DNA from: Candidatus Thiodictyon syntrophicum
GTDB lineage: Bacteria > Pseudomonadota > Gammaproteobacteria > Chromatiales > Chromatiaceae
NCBI RefSeq assembly: GCF_002813775.1
Contig: NZ_CP020370.1
Location: forward strand, 2,877,501 to 2,941,500
DNA length: 64,000 nt
Reading direction: 5' to 3'
The position numbers were made by a program, and so were the translations under genes. Within the stretch, counting starts at the first letter, position 1; each line of letters begins with the position of its first letter. Shown piece after piece: positions 33,658 to 42,775 of this stretch. The notes beneath the pieces were generated by a model, which made no database searches, had not been told where the DNA came from, and saw only the letters and a list, made by a program, of their open reading frames with translations.

Positions 33658-35769
33658 ATGACCACACCACTGCTGACCCGCACCCCCAGGCTCGACGGCG
33701 ACGACCCGCAGGCCAAGCGCCTCGAGATTTACGACCATTTCATCGCCACCTTCGACCGCTACGAGTCGCTTTTCGACACCCTGGCGACGGCGGACGCCTA
33801 CTACCGCAAGCCGATCGCGCTGCGGCACCCGCTGATCTTTTATTTCGGCCACACTGCCACCTTCTTCGTCAACAAGCTGGTCCTGGCCGGACTCCTGGAG
33901 CAGCGCATCGAGCCCCGGTTCGAGTCGATGTTCGCGGTCGGCGTGGACGAGATGGGCTGGGACGATCTCGACGAGTCCAACTACGACTGGCCCTCCGTGC
34001 AGGCGGTGCGCGACTATCGCAACCGGGTGCGGCACGTGGTCGGCGGGCTGATCGAGCGCCTGCCGCTCACCCTGCCGATCGGCTGGGACAGCCCCTGGTG
34101 GCCGATCCTGATGGGCATCGAGCACGAGCGGATCCACCTGGAGACGTCCTCGGTGCTGATCCGCCAGCAGCGCCTGGACCTCGTGCGCACCGACCCGGCC
34201 TGGGCCCCCTGCCGGGAAACCGGTGAGCCGCCGCCCAACCAACTGCTGCCGGTTCCCGCCGGCACCGTGCAGTTGGGCCAGGACCAGGCGAGCGACCCCT
34301 GGTACGGTTGGGACAACGAGTACGGCACCCACGAGGCGGAGGTCCCGGCCTTCGCGGTGGCGCGGATGCTGGTCTCCAATCGGGAGTTCCTGGCCTTCGT
34401 GGAAGCCGGCGGCTATGAGGACGACGGCTGGTGGACGGCGGAGGGCCTGGCCTGGCGTCAGTTCAGCCTGGCCCGCTACCCGAGCTTCTGGGTCCCGGAG
34501 CCGGCCGGCTGGCGCCTGCGCCTGATGCTGGAGGAGGTGGCCATGCCCTGGAACTGGCCGGTCGAGGTCAACTATCACGAGGCCCGGGCCTTCTGTCAGT
34601 GGCAGTCGGCGCGGACCGGCGCGGCGGTGCGCCTGCCGACCGAGGACGAGTGGTATCGGCTCTATGACGCGGCCGGGGTGGCCGAGGTGCCGACCGAGGG
34701 GCCGGGACCGGCCAATCGACACCTGGACCACTGGGCGTCCTCCTGCCCGGTCGATCGCTTTCGGCACGGGGACTTCTGCGATGTGGTCGGGAATCTGTGG
34801 CAGTGGACCGAGACCCCCATCTATCCCTTCGCCGGGTTCCGCGTCCACCCGCTCTATGACGACTTCACCACTCCCACCTTTGACGGGCGCCACAACCTGT
34901 TCAAGGGCGGGTCCTGGGTGTCCTGCGGCAACGAGTCGCTGCGCAGTGCCCGTTATGCCTTCCGTCGCCACTTCTTCCAGCACGCCGGCTTTCGCTATGT
35001 GGTCGGGGAGGCCCCCGGCCTGCCGCCCGCCTCGCACTACGAGTCGGATCGGCAACTCTCCGAGTACGCCGAATTCCACTATGGCGCCGAGTATTTCGGC
35101 GTACCCAACTTCCCCAAGGCCGTGGCGGACCTGGCGTTGCGCTGTGTCGGTGACCGGGCGCTGGGCCGCGCCCTCGACCTGGGCTGCGCGGCCGGGCGTT
35201 CGTCCTTTGAACTGGCGCGGCGTTGCCCGGACGTGATCGGCATCGACTTCTCGGCCCGGTTCGTCGGGCTGGGCGTGCAGATGGCAGGGGAGGGGGTCTT
35301 GCGCTACACCCTGGTGGAGGAGGGCGAACTGGTCTCCTGGCGCGAGGTCCGGCTCCAGGACCTGGGGCTCGAGGGGGTGCGCGAGCGGGTCGCCTTCGTC
35401 CAGGGTGACGCCTGCAACCTCAAGCCCCAGTTCGTAGGCTTCGACCTGATCCTGGCCGCCAACCTGATCGATCGGCTTTACAGTCCGGCGCTGTTCCTGG
35501 GCAGCGTCCATGAGCGGCTCAATCCCGGCGGACTGCTGGTCCTCGCCTCCCCCTACACCTGGCTCACGGAGCACACCCCGCGGGAGGAATGGCTGGGCGG
35601 CTTCAAGCGCGACGGGGAGAACGTGACGACGCTCGACGGGCTCAAGGCGGTGCTGGGCAGCCATTTCCGACTCATTGAAGGGCCGGTGGAGATCCCGTTC
35701 GTGATCCGCGAAACCCGGCGCAAGTTCCAGCACAGTCTCTCCGAGGTGACGGTGTGGGAGCGGCGGTGA
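33658..35769 (+). CDS. ovoA: 5-histidylcysteine sulfoxide synthase / ovothiol biosynthesis
   Basis: 703 residues from an ATG preceded by AAGGA. Three domains in OvoA order: DinB-like with iron ligands His65 (FGHTATFF) and His156/His160 (IEHERIHLE), a SUMF1-like oxygenase domain (about 195-460; RLPTEDEWYRLYD, GNLWQWTETP, GGSWVSCGNESLRSARYAFR), and a C-terminal SAM methyltransferase (LDLGCAAGRSS near residue 507). The enzyme joins cysteine to the 5-position of histidine with O2, and the third domain N-methylates the thiohistidine to ovothiol A. The family is cytoplasmic. No dedicated lyase gene is adjacent, but a PLP enzyme of the MalY/PatB type lies 440 bases downstream. Confidence 0.93.
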   Translation: MTTPLLTRTPRLDGDDPQAKRLEIYDHFIATFDRYESLFDTLATADAYYRKPIALRHPLIFYFGHTATFFVNKLVLAGLLEQRIEPRFESMFAVGVDEMGWDDLDESNYDWPSVQAVRDYRNRVRHVVGGLIERLPLTLPIGWDSPWWPILMGIEHERIHLETSSVLIRQQRLDLVRTDPAWAPCRETGEPPPNQLLPVPAGTVQLGQDQASDPWYGWDNEYGTHEAEVPAFAVARMLVSNREFLAFVEAGGYEDDGWWTAEGLAWRQFSLARYPSFWVPEPAGWRLRLMLEEVAMPWNWPVEVNYHEARAFCQWQSARTGAAVRLPTEDEWYRLYDAAGVAEVPTEGPGPANRHLDHWASSCPVDRFRHGDFCDVVGNLWQWTETPIYPFAGFRVHPLYDDFTTPTFDGRHNLFKGGSWVSCGNESLRSARYAFRRHFFQHAGFRYVVGEAPGLPPASHYESDRQLSEYAEFHYGAEYFGVPNFPKAVADLALRCVGDRALGRALDLGCAAGRSSFELARRCPDVIGIDFSARFVGLGVQMAGEGVLRYTLVEEGELVSWREVRLQDLGLEGVRERVAFVQGDACNLKPQFVGFDLILAANLIDRLYSPALFLGSVHERLNPGGLLVLASPYTWLTEHTPREEWLGGFKRDGENVTTLDGLKAVLGSHFRLIEGPVEIPFVIRETRRKFQHSLSEVTVWERR

Positions 35770-35920
35770 GCAAAGCGCAATACCGCTACGCTGCGGTGTC
35801 GCCTGTGATGGGTTCCGCTGCGCTCTACCCATCCTACGTGTCCAACCGCTTTGTCCCATGCGGGCACCGGCGCCCGCAACCGGCGGCATCCGCAGCCCCG
35901 AAGGCGCCCGACATACCAGC

Positions 35921-36119
35921 CCAGGGCAGCGCCCTCACTGCCGTTAAGTTAAGCCTCACTTGCACTCCGGCCCGACCTGGGAGCGCCGCACCCCAGTGCG
36001 GCGCGATCTCGCAGACAACCCCGCCGGTGTGGTTTGAGCAGAGGCCGCGCCGCACTGGGGTGCGGCGCTCCCAGTAGCCGTTGCGGCTTAACTTACTGGC
36101 AGTGAGGGCAGCGCCCTGG
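35921..36119. repeat. Nested palindrome, family 2 (complete copy)
   Basis: Outer arms 35921-35955 (..CACTGCCGTTAAGTTAAGCC) and 36085-36119 are inverted with about 30 of 35 matches. Inside is a perfect 29-bp inverted repeat (35977-36005 and 36046-36074, CTGGGAGCGCCGCACC..) with a 40-base loop. It fills most of the gap between ovoA and the aminotransferase gene. Sequence 35770-35920 shows a degraded GGTTCCGCTGCGCTCTACCC repeat and no gene. Confidence 0.88.
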
Positions 36120-36208
36120 GTGCGTGGTAGCGGTACGTTCAGCCCTGAAAGGGCGTGACAGCGGCGCCAATTTTCGGGCCTGCGAGGTCAATAATTATAG
36201 GATTTGCT

Positions 36209-37384
36209 ATGAGCCATCAGGCCCCTGATTTCGACCAACCGATCAACCGCGAGGGCACCGCCTCGCTCAAATGGGACGGGCGCGCCGGTCAGTTCGGCGA
36301 CCCCGGGGTGCTGCCGCTGTGGGTCGCGGACATGGACTTTGCCGCGCCGGCGGCGGTCACCCAAGCACTCGCCGAGCGGGCGGCGCACCCGGTCTATGGC
36401 TACACGCTCTTCCCGGACGCGCTGTTCACGGCCATGGCGGACTGGCTGCGGGACCGGCACGGCTGGGTCATTGAGCGCGACTGGGTGCTCATGGCCCCGG
36501 GGGTGGTGCCCTCGCTCAGCGCAACCGTGCTGGCCCTGACCGAGCCGGGGGAGGGGGTCATCATCCAGCCGCCGGTCTATGCGCCCTTCTTCTCGGTGAT
36601 CCGCGCCAATGGCCGGCGGGTGGTCGAAAATCCGCTGCGGTGCGAGGCGGGCGGCTACACCTTCGACCTCGAGCACCTGGAGCGGTGCGCCGCCGAGGCG
36701 CGCCTGCTGATCCTGTGCTCGCCGCACAACCCGGTGGGCCGGGTCTGGAGCGCGGATGAGCTCGGTGCTGTGCTGGCCATCGCCCGGCGGCACCGCTTGG
36801 TGGTCCTGTCCGATGAGATCCACCACGACCTGTGCTTCCCCGGCGAGGTCCACCGGCCCCTGGCCTCCCTCACGGACGAGCCCGCCGCCGTCATCACCGC
36901 GCTCGCCCCGAGCAAGACCTTCAACATTCCCGGGCTCGGGCTTTCCGCCATCATCTGCCCGGACCCGGAGCAGCGCCGCGCCCTGAGGCGCGTCTTCGAC
37001 AGCTTCCATGTGAGTGCGAGCAATCCCTTCAGCGTCGCCGCCTTCACGGCCGCTTACCGCGAGGGTGGCCCCTGGCTCGATGCCCTGATGCCCTATCTCG
37101 TGGTGAACCGGGACCTGGCCCTGGACTTCATCGCCCGCCGCCTGCCCGGCATCACGGCCGTGCGGCCCCAGGGGACCTATCTGCTGTGGCTCGACTGCCG
37201 CGGGCTGGGACTGACCGACGCCGCCCTGCGCGCCTTCTTCATCGAACGCGCCGGCCTGGGCCTGAGCCCCGGGACCATCTTCGGCACCGGCGGGAGCGGG
37301 CACATGCGGCTCAACCTGGGCGCCCCGCGGGTGGTGATCGAGCGGGCGCTGGGGCAACTCGCCGCGGCGCTGGGGGCGGCTTAG
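36209..37384 (+). CDS. MalY/PatB-type PLP-dependent C-S lyase/aminotransferase
   Basis: 391 residues from the ATG at 36209 with GGA 7 bases upstream. Fold-type I aminotransferase: LPLWVADMDFAAP near the N-terminus is diagnostic of the MalY/PatB group, with HPVYGYT, SPHNPVGRVW, LSDEIHHDL, the PLP-lysine in APSKTFNIPGL (Lys236) and the Arg in MRLNLGAPR. Members cleave cystathionine or other cysteine S-conjugates. Lying 440 bases downstream of ovoA on the same strand, it could supply the C-S lyase step that releases 5-thiohistidine; this is inference. Standard methionine metabolism is the conservative reading. Confidence 0.88.
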   Translation: MSHQAPDFDQPINREGTASLKWDGRAGQFGDPGVLPLWVADMDFAAPAAVTQALAERAAHPVYGYTLFPDALFTAMADWLRDRHGWVIERDWVLMAPGVVPSLSATVLALTEPGEGVIIQPPVYAPFFSVIRANGRRVVENPLRCEAGGYTFDLEHLERCAAEARLLILCSPHNPVGRVWSADELGAVLAIARRHRLVVLSDEIHHDLCFPGEVHRPLASLTDEPAAVITALAPSKTFNIPGLGLSAIICPDPEQRRALRRVFDSFHVSASNPFSVAAFTAAYREGGPWLDALMPYLVVNRDLALDFIARRLPGITAVRPQGTYLLWLDCRGLGLTDAALRAFFIERAGLGLSPGTIFGTGGSGHMRLNLGAPRVVIERALGQLAAALGAA

Positions 37385-37406
37385 CCCTGCACCCTGCGCG
37401 TTGGTT

Positions 37407-37456
37407 GGCCGGAACGACGATCAGGGCCGGGAGGGGCCTTGATCAGGATTCCGGCC
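37407..37456. repeat. Family 1 outer arms in everted order
   Basis: GGCCGGAACGACGATCAGGG (37407-37428) then GGCCTTGATCAGGATTCCGG (37435-37456): the right arm precedes the left arm with only 6 bases between, as at a junction of two tandem elements. A short hairpin (AGGTCGCCC/GGGCGACC, about 37469-37488) follows. Confidence 0.7.
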
Positions 37457-37695
37457 ACGGGCGGGTGTAGGTCGCCCTTCAGGGCGACCAGGCATCCGGT
37501 TTCCTGAAATCGCGGTCTCTCCCCCTTTGAAGTCGGGGAATTAAGTATACTGTCCCAGGAATTCCGGCTGAAGCCGCTCCGGGGGCTGTCGCTGGGAGGC
37601 CGCCGCCAGGCCCTGGCCGCGCCGCCCGTCCCTTGCGCCGGGCCGGTTCCCGCGTATGCTTCAGCGGCAGCGAACCCCTTGTCAGGTATCCGCCC

Positions 37696-38487
37696 ATGTC
37701 CGTTCCCGCGTTACAGATGCCCGTCCTGCCGCGACTGCCCACCGAGGACGATCTCCCCTACGAGGACGGTATTCCGATGGAATCCGCGCGCCACTTTGCC
37801 CAGCTTGAACTGCTGATCCAGACCCTGCTGCCCTGGGCCAGCGCGCGCGGCGACGTGGCGGTCGGCGGCAACCAATTCGTCTATTTCAGCGGCGAGCAGG
37901 TCCGCGGGCGCCATTTCCGCGGCCCGGATATCTATGTGGTCACCGGGGTGCGCCGTCGCGAGCGCAAGTCCTGGGTGGTCTGGGAGGAGGGCAAGGGCCC
38001 GGACGTGATCGTCGAGCTGCTCTCCGAGAGCACCGCAGCCTTCGACAAGGGCGAAAAGCGGCTGGTGTATCAGGACCAGTTGCGGGTGCCGGCCTACTAC
38101 TGGTTCGACCCCTTCAACCCCGCGGACCGCGCCGGCTTCGTCCTGCGTGGCAGCCGCTACCGCCCCATCATGCGTGATGCCGACGGCAACCTGCCGGTGG
38201 CGGTGCTCGGCCTCAAACTGGTGCTGTGGGAGGGCGAGTTCGACGGCATCGCCGCGACCTGGCTGCGCTGGGCCGATCGGGACGGATTGCTGCCACTGCC
38301 GGTCGAGGCCGCCAGCCGACGGGCCGCGGCGGCGGAGACGCGGGCCGAGGCCGAACAGGCACGGGCCGAGACTGAACGCACGCGCGCCCAGGCCGAGCGG
38401 GAACGGGCCGAGCACGCCGAACAGGAACTCGCCCGCCTGCGTGCGCTGCTGGCCGGGCCGGGCAATTCGGACCCACGGCAGGGGTAG
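37696..38487 (+). CDS. Uma2-family endonuclease-fold protein
   Basis: 263 residues from the ATG at 37696. Restriction-endonuclease-like Uma2 (DUF820) fold: RGPDIYVVTG and GPDVIVELLSEST supply the acidic residues of the PD-(D/E)XK core, followed by DKGEKRLVYQDQLRVPAYYWFDP. The C-terminal 60 residues (210-255) are a highly charged coiled coil of Arg, Ala and Glu repeats. Uma2 genes are numerous in cyanobacteria and filamentous or aggregate-forming proteobacteria, and their role is unknown. It is followed, 198 bases on, by the NACHT gene on the same strand. Confidence 0.88.
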   Translation: MSVPALQMPVLPRLPTEDDLPYEDGIPMESARHFAQLELLIQTLLPWASARGDVAVGGNQFVYFSGEQVRGRHFRGPDIYVVTGVRRRERKSWVVWEEGKGPDVIVELLSESTAAFDKGEKRLVYQDQLRVPAYYWFDPFNPADRAGFVLRGSRYRPIMRDADGNLPVAVLGLKLVLWEGEFDGIAATWLRWADRDGLLPLPVEAASRRAAAAETRAEAEQARAETERTRAQAERERAEHAEQELARLRALLAGPGNSDPRQG

Positions 38488-38532
38488 GGTTTCACGCCGG
38501 CGCCGATACGCAACCCGCGCTGGCGGACGAGC

Positions 38533-38602
38533 CTTGATCCCAGAATCGGCAATTGATCACGCAAAGACGCAAAGAACGCAAAGAAGAACACAACCTTGCA
38601 AG
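38533..38602. repeat. AATTGATCACGCAAAGACGC repeat
   Basis: CGGCAATTGATCACGCAAAG..AACGCAAAGAAGAACAC, a diverged relative of the repeats at 14498 and 27713. Located between the Uma2 gene and the NACHT gene. Confidence 0.5.
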
Positions 38603-38685
38603 CGACGGTCCCGTCACCCGGCAGGTGAGCCAAGCGACAGAACTATCGGCTACAATCCGTCCACCCTTGAGCGGCGGAGCGGACG

Positions 38686-40854
38686 ATGCGCGATCTCTCT
38701 TCCTGGCGGTGGGTCCTGGTCGCGGCGCTGGCGACGGCCTTCGTGTCGTCCTTCTGGTGGGCACCGCCCTTCATGGTCTGGCTCGATGCCCACGGCGACC
38801 AGGCGCAAAGCCTGGACTCGCTGATCCAGATCGTGCTGGCGCTGATGACCTTCACGGTGGCGTTTGCCCGCCGCGGCCCGGCGAACGATGCGGCGCAGAT
38901 CCGGCGCGCCCTGGCGGAGGAGCGCCGGGGGCTTGCGATCCTGCGCCGCCGCTGCGCCCAGGAGGTCGAGGAGCGGCTCGCGGGCTCGCTCTACGCCCAG
39001 GTCCTGATCGCGCTCGGGCGCCGGATCGAGCCGGGCGCGGTGGCCGTCCCCTGGGCGCGCGAACTGGAGCGCCCGGGCGAGGGTCCGCGCCCCCTGCCGC
39101 CCGAGACCCCGACCGCGGAGGTCTTCGACCAGGTCGGCGGTGCGCTGCTGATCCTGGGCGAGCCGGGCGCGGGCAAGTCCGTGGAGTTGCTGACGCTGGC
39201 GCGTGCCCTCCTCGCGCGCGCGAAGTCGGAAGCCGGGTCGGACGCCGGTTTGGACTTGGGGCACCCGGTGCCGGTGGTCCTCAACCTCTCCACCTGGGCC
39301 CTGTCCCGCCTGCCGCTCGACGCCTGGCTCGCCGAGGAACTGTGGCGCCGGCACGAGATCCCCCGCAAGATCGGCGCCGACTGGGTCGCGCGCGACCGGG
39401 TGCTGCCGCTGCTCGACGGCCTGGACGAGGTGCGCGCCGAGTGCCGCGCCGACTGCGCCGCGGCCATCGACACCTTTCGCGCCGCGCATGGGCTGACCCC
39501 GATCGCCGTCTGCTGCCGCAGCCAGGAGTATCGGGCGCTGCCGGCGCTCAAGCTCCGCGGGGCGCTCGCGATCCTGCCGCTCGACCGCGGCCAGATCGAG
39601 CGCTATCTGCGCGACGCCGGCCCCGCGCTCGCCGGGCTGCGCCAGGCGCTCGCCGCCGACCGGGAACTCGCCGGGCTCGCCGAGACCCCGCTGATGCTCA
39701 ATGTCATGAGCCTGACCTATGAGGGGATGCCCTGCGCGGCCATCCTCGCCGAGTCGCGGCCCGGGACAGGCGCGAGCCCCGCGTCCGATCCCGGATCAGC
39801 GCCCGGCCCGGACGGTGCGGCGGGGCGCCGCGATGCGCTCTTCGCCGCCTATCTGGAGCGGGTCTTCACCCGCAAGCCGCCGGACGGGGCGCGCTGGTCC
39901 CAGGCGCAGACCCGGCGGTATCTGGTCTGGCTCGCCGGGCAGATGCGTCGGCATGGGCTCAGCGTCTTTCGGATCGAAGACTTGCAGCCGGATTGGGGGA
40001 GACGGTGGGTGTTGGGGGTGGTGTGGGTGGCGGTTGTTGCGCTGTTTTTCGTGATCGTCGGCTTCTACGGCGGCGGGTTGGTGGGGCTCGCGCAATGGCC
40101 GCTGGCCGGGCAGTCGCCGGACTGGATCGGGGGGCTGATCCGCTCGGCCGAGGTCGGGGCTCTTTTGGGCCTGGTGATTTCTCTGGTCTGGGGCTCGCAA
40201 CGCATCGAGCCGATGGAGCGGGTCTATTGGTCTTGGACCAAGTTTCGCCGGGATGCGCCTCGGTTGGTGCCCGGCTCGGCTCTTGTCGGTGCCCCGCTCT
40301 TAGGTTGCATCGCTTGGTTCTTTCTTGGACCGGACCAAGCAGCCTGGGGCCTGCCCCTCGGGTCGTTCCTCGGGACGGTCATCGCGTCGGTCGTGGCCGG
40401 ACTGGGCAGCCGCGTCTCGGACAGCCGCTCGCGTCCAAACCAGGGGTTCCGGACCTCGCTACGCAACGGCCTGCGGCTCGGCATCCTGGGCGTGCCGCCG
40501 CTCCTGCTGGTCGTCTGGATCTCGGGAATGCTGCTGCCGGCGGATACGCCTCTTCAGACGCCGCGCGGCTTGCAGTCGGTCCCTCCGCTCGCCGTCGCGG
40601 GATTCGCTGTCGGCCTCATCATTCTCGGCGGATTTGCAGCCCTCCAGCACTACAGCCTCCGCCTCTCGCTCCGACTCGAAGGCCGCCTGCCGCTACGCCT
40701 CGCCGACTTCCTGGACCATGCCGCCCGGCTTGTCATCCTGCGGCGCTCCGGCGGCACCTGGGACTTCATCCACCGGCTGCTCCTGGAGCACCTCGCGGCC
40801 CAGGCGGGGACCGACCGCGACCAGACCCCGCCGAGGCGGGACGAAGGACCGTAG
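38686..40854 (+). CDS. Membrane-anchored NACHT-type STAND NTPase
   Basis: 722 residues. Two hydrophobic segments at the N-terminus (about 9-33 and 46-60), then a NACHT NTPase with Walker A GEPGAGKS (158-165), Walker B LLDGLDEV (Asp244, Asp247), a sensor-like VCCRSQEY and a helical region. A C-terminal block with about six transmembrane segments (443-655) ends in LADFLDHAARLVILRR and FIHRLLLEHLA. The tail LRKxGGxxxFIHRxLLEH-type is shared by a group of bacterial NACHT proteins. Bacterial NACHT proteins include anti-phage NTPases whose effectors can be membrane-disrupting. No known partner is adjacent except the Uma2 gene. Function inferred. Confidence 0.87.
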   Translation: MRDLSSWRWVLVAALATAFVSSFWWAPPFMVWLDAHGDQAQSLDSLIQIVLALMTFTVAFARRGPANDAAQIRRALAEERRGLAILRRRCAQEVEERLAGSLYAQVLIALGRRIEPGAVAVPWARELERPGEGPRPLPPETPTAEVFDQVGGALLILGEPGAGKSVELLTLARALLARAKSEAGSDAGLDLGHPVPVVLNLSTWALSRLPLDAWLAEELWRRHEIPRKIGADWVARDRVLPLLDGLDEVRAECRADCAAAIDTFRAAHGLTPIAVCCRSQEYRALPALKLRGALAILPLDRGQIERYLRDAGPALAGLRQALAADRELAGLAETPLMLNVMSLTYEGMPCAAILAESRPGTGASPASDPGSAPGPDGAAGRRDALFAAYLERVFTRKPPDGARWSQAQTRRYLVWLAGQMRRHGLSVFRIEDLQPDWGRRWVLGVVWVAVVALFFVIVGFYGGGLVGLAQWPLAGQSPDWIGGLIRSAEVGALLGLVISLVWGSQRIEPMERVYWSWTKFRRDAPRLVPGSALVGAPLLGCIAWFFLGPDQAAWGLPLGSFLGTVIASVVAGLGSRVSDSRSRPNQGFRTSLRNGLRLGILGVPPLLLVVWISGMLLPADTPLQTPRGLQSVPPLAVAGFAVGLIILGGFAALQHYSLRLSLRLEGRLPLRLADFLDHAARLVILRRSGGTWDFIHRLLLEHLAAQAGTDRDQTPPRRDEGP

Positions 40855-40932
40855 GTTGGGCTGAGGAACGAAGCCCAACAAGGACTCTCGCGAAGCCCGC
40901 GCACTGTTGGGCCTCCTTCGTCGCCCCAACCG
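40853..40932. repeat. GTAGGTTGGGC palindrome after NACHT gene
   Basis: GGTTGGGCTGAGGAACGAAG (40853-40880) and its imperfect inverse GTTGGGCCTCCTTCGTCGCC (40904-40932). It starts at the NACHT stop codon and could terminate its transcript. Confidence 0.7.
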
Positions 40933-40965
40933 ACGGGACTGAACACGAAAGCCCCCGGTGGCAGC

Positions 40966-41199
40966 CGTGAAAGTCGCGCAGCGACGCTGTGGGAGCGGCT
41001 TCAGCCGCGACGGGTCGCGTGAGAAGCGCGGCATCGGCGTTCGCCGCGGCGCCGCATCGCGGCCGCAGGCCGCTCCCACAAGGAACTTTCAGGTCCCGGG
41101 GTGACGGACAACCCCTCATCCTGGAAAGAGCAGTTCTCTCACCGCGAGGTCTCGTCGCGGCTGAAGCCGCTCCCACAGCGTCGCTGCGCGACCTTTACG
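40966..41199. repeat. Family 3 palindrome with 46-bp outer arms
   Basis: Outer arms 40966-41011 (CGTGAAAGTCGCGCAGCGAC..) and 41154-41199 are inverted with about 44 of 46 matches. The first part, 40966-41095, recurs as an inverted copy at 45044-45170. The right arm ends 1 base before the stop codon of the convergent Fic gene. Confidence 0.88.
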
Positions 41200-41200
41200 G

Positions 41201-42409
41201 TCAGCCATCCGCCGGAAACACCCCCGGAAACAGATAGGGCACCGCCGCCATCGGCAGCCCCAGGCGCACCGGTCCCTTGGCGCTGTCGCAGACCAGGAGC
41301 CCTTCCGCCAGCAGCGCGGCGAGCACCGCCCGCCCGGCCCGCTCGCCGTAGCCGGTGAGCGCCGCGGCCTCGCCGCGTGGCAGGGCGCCGCGCAGGAAGA
41401 CCGCAAGCAGCACGGGTGCGCTCGCGGGCTTGAGCGGCGGACCCGGGAGCGTGCCCGCGGTGCGCAGTTGCACGTAGGCGGCGATGCGCCGCTGCATCTC
41501 GTCGGTGCGCAGGAGGTCGCCCATGTAGCGCGCCTGGTCGATGCAGGTGGCGAGGAAAAACCGGCAGAAGTCGGCGAGGCCGGCGAGGGTCAACTGACCG
41601 CGCCCGTCCAGATCGCCGCGGCGCGGGGCATCGGCCGCGGCGAGCCGGTCGAGATACTCGGCCCGCTGGCGCGCAAGACCGCGGCTCGCGGACCAGAGCC
41701 CGTGGCCCTTGATGCCGCCGGCGGCCAGGTAGGCGTCGGTGAAGAGCCGGGCGATGCGCCCGTTGCCGTCCAGGAAGGGATGTATCCAGGCGAGCCGATG
41801 ATGGCTCGCCGCGGCGGCGATGAGCCGGGCCTGGCCGCGATGGCGCTCCGGGGCATAGACCTCGGCGAAGCGTTTGAGAAAGCGCGGGAGCTCGACGGCA
41901 GCGGGGGGCAGGTGGCGGCCGACCTCGACGAGTCGCTCGCGCAGCCGTCCGGGGACCAGGGTCTCGGCGGCCGTGCCCGGCGGCCCTTCGACCCTCAGCA
42001 GTTCGGGCGGGAGCCCGGCATAGAACCGCTCGTGCAGCCAGCAGAGAAACGCAGGGGAGCAGACCTCAAGCCCCGGCTCGGCGGCGAGACGGCTGGCGAT
42101 GGCGTTCTCGACCTGGATATGGGCGCGGCTCTCCAACTGGAGCGCGCGCCGGGCGGGTTCCGCGGCATAGTCGGCGCGCATGGCCCGCTCGATGTCGATG
42201 GGGTGGGTGCGATGGCCCTCGATCAGGTTGGAGTAATAGCTGTTGATGGTGCGCAGCAGGTCACGCAGCGTCGCCTCGGTGATCGGGTGCAGCCGCCCGG
42301 CGGCCTGCGCGGACGCGGCGACCAAGGCGAGGGCGAGATCGGCCAGGTCCCCCGGGTCGCCGTCGCGGCCGGGGAGCATGGGCTCCATTGCGGAAGGGTC
42401 GCGGACCAT
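41201..42409 (-). CDS. Fic-family AMPylase-like protein (class II)
   Basis: About 402 residues from the ATG at 42409; an ATG at 42472 and a TTG at 42493 extend the frame and cannot be excluded. The Fic core motif HPFLDGNGRIAR is complete, including the catalytic His. The N-terminal inhibitory helix motif is also present (NSYYSNLIEGH, S/TxxxE-G), which makes it a class II autoinhibited Fic protein. A C-terminal winged-helix-like segment (APVLLAVFLRGALPRGEAAA) follows. Such proteins transfer AMP from ATP to protein hydroxyls. Orphan gene, convergent with the NACHT gene. Confidence 0.88.
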   Translation of the reverse strand: MVRDPSAMEPMLPGRDGDPGDLADLALALVAASAQAAGRLHPITEATLRDLLRTINSYYSNLIEGHRTHPIDIERAMRADYAAEPARRALQLESRAHIQVENAIASRLAAEPGLEVCSPAFLCWLHERFYAGLPPELLRVEGPPGTAAETLVPGRLRERLVEVGRHLPPAAVELPRFLKRFAEVYAPERHRGQARLIAAAASHHRLAWIHPFLDGNGRIARLFTDAYLAAGGIKGHGLWSASRGLARQRAEYLDRLAAADAPRRGDLDGRGQLTLAGLADFCRFFLATCIDQARYMGDLLRTDEMQRRIAAYVQLRTAGTLPGPPLKPASAPVLLAVFLRGALPRGEAAALTGYGERAGRAVLAALLAEGLLVCDSAKGPVRLGLPMAAVPYLFPGVFPADG

Positions 42410-42576
42410 GTTGCTGTGCCGATCTTGCTGCCGATCTTTGCGGAGACTAACAGATTGACATAAAAGCTTCATGCTGTCTTTCGGGGCGGACAAACGGGGG
42501 GCGCGTGCCGGTCTGGGTGCCGACGAGGATGGCCATGCCGTCGCAATCTCATCCGCGCGTCTCCCCCGCCAGGTGT

Positions 42577-42668
42577 CACTGCCGTTGAGTTAAGCGCCGC
42601 AGCCCAAGCCCCTGGAGTCCAAGGCTTCAGCCTTGGAGTGCGCCAAGGCTGAAGCCTTGGACTCCAGG
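42577..42668. repeat. Family 2 left arm plus 26-bp perfect hairpin
   Basis: CACTGCCGTTGAGTTAAGC (42577-42595) is the family 2 outer arm. It is followed by a perfect 26-bp inverted repeat (42611-42636 and 42643-42668, CCTGGAGTCCAAGGCTTCAG..) with a 6-base loop. No right outer arm was found. It is in the intergenic region between the Fic and HipB-like genes. Confidence 0.8.
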
Positions 42669-42775
42669 CAGAGGCGACGCGGCTGGCGAGGAACAACAGC
42701 CGGCGAGTACAAATGAGCGCAAGCAAAGAAAACGATTGTTATACTTAGCCCATCAATCACGACATAAAAGAAACG

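Noticed and set aside
37540-37570. Insertion-sequence end at TACTGTCCCAGGAATTCC
   Set aside because: A single short match to 23338-23361 without a transposase gene or a paired terminal repeat. Kept only as a dispersed repeat.
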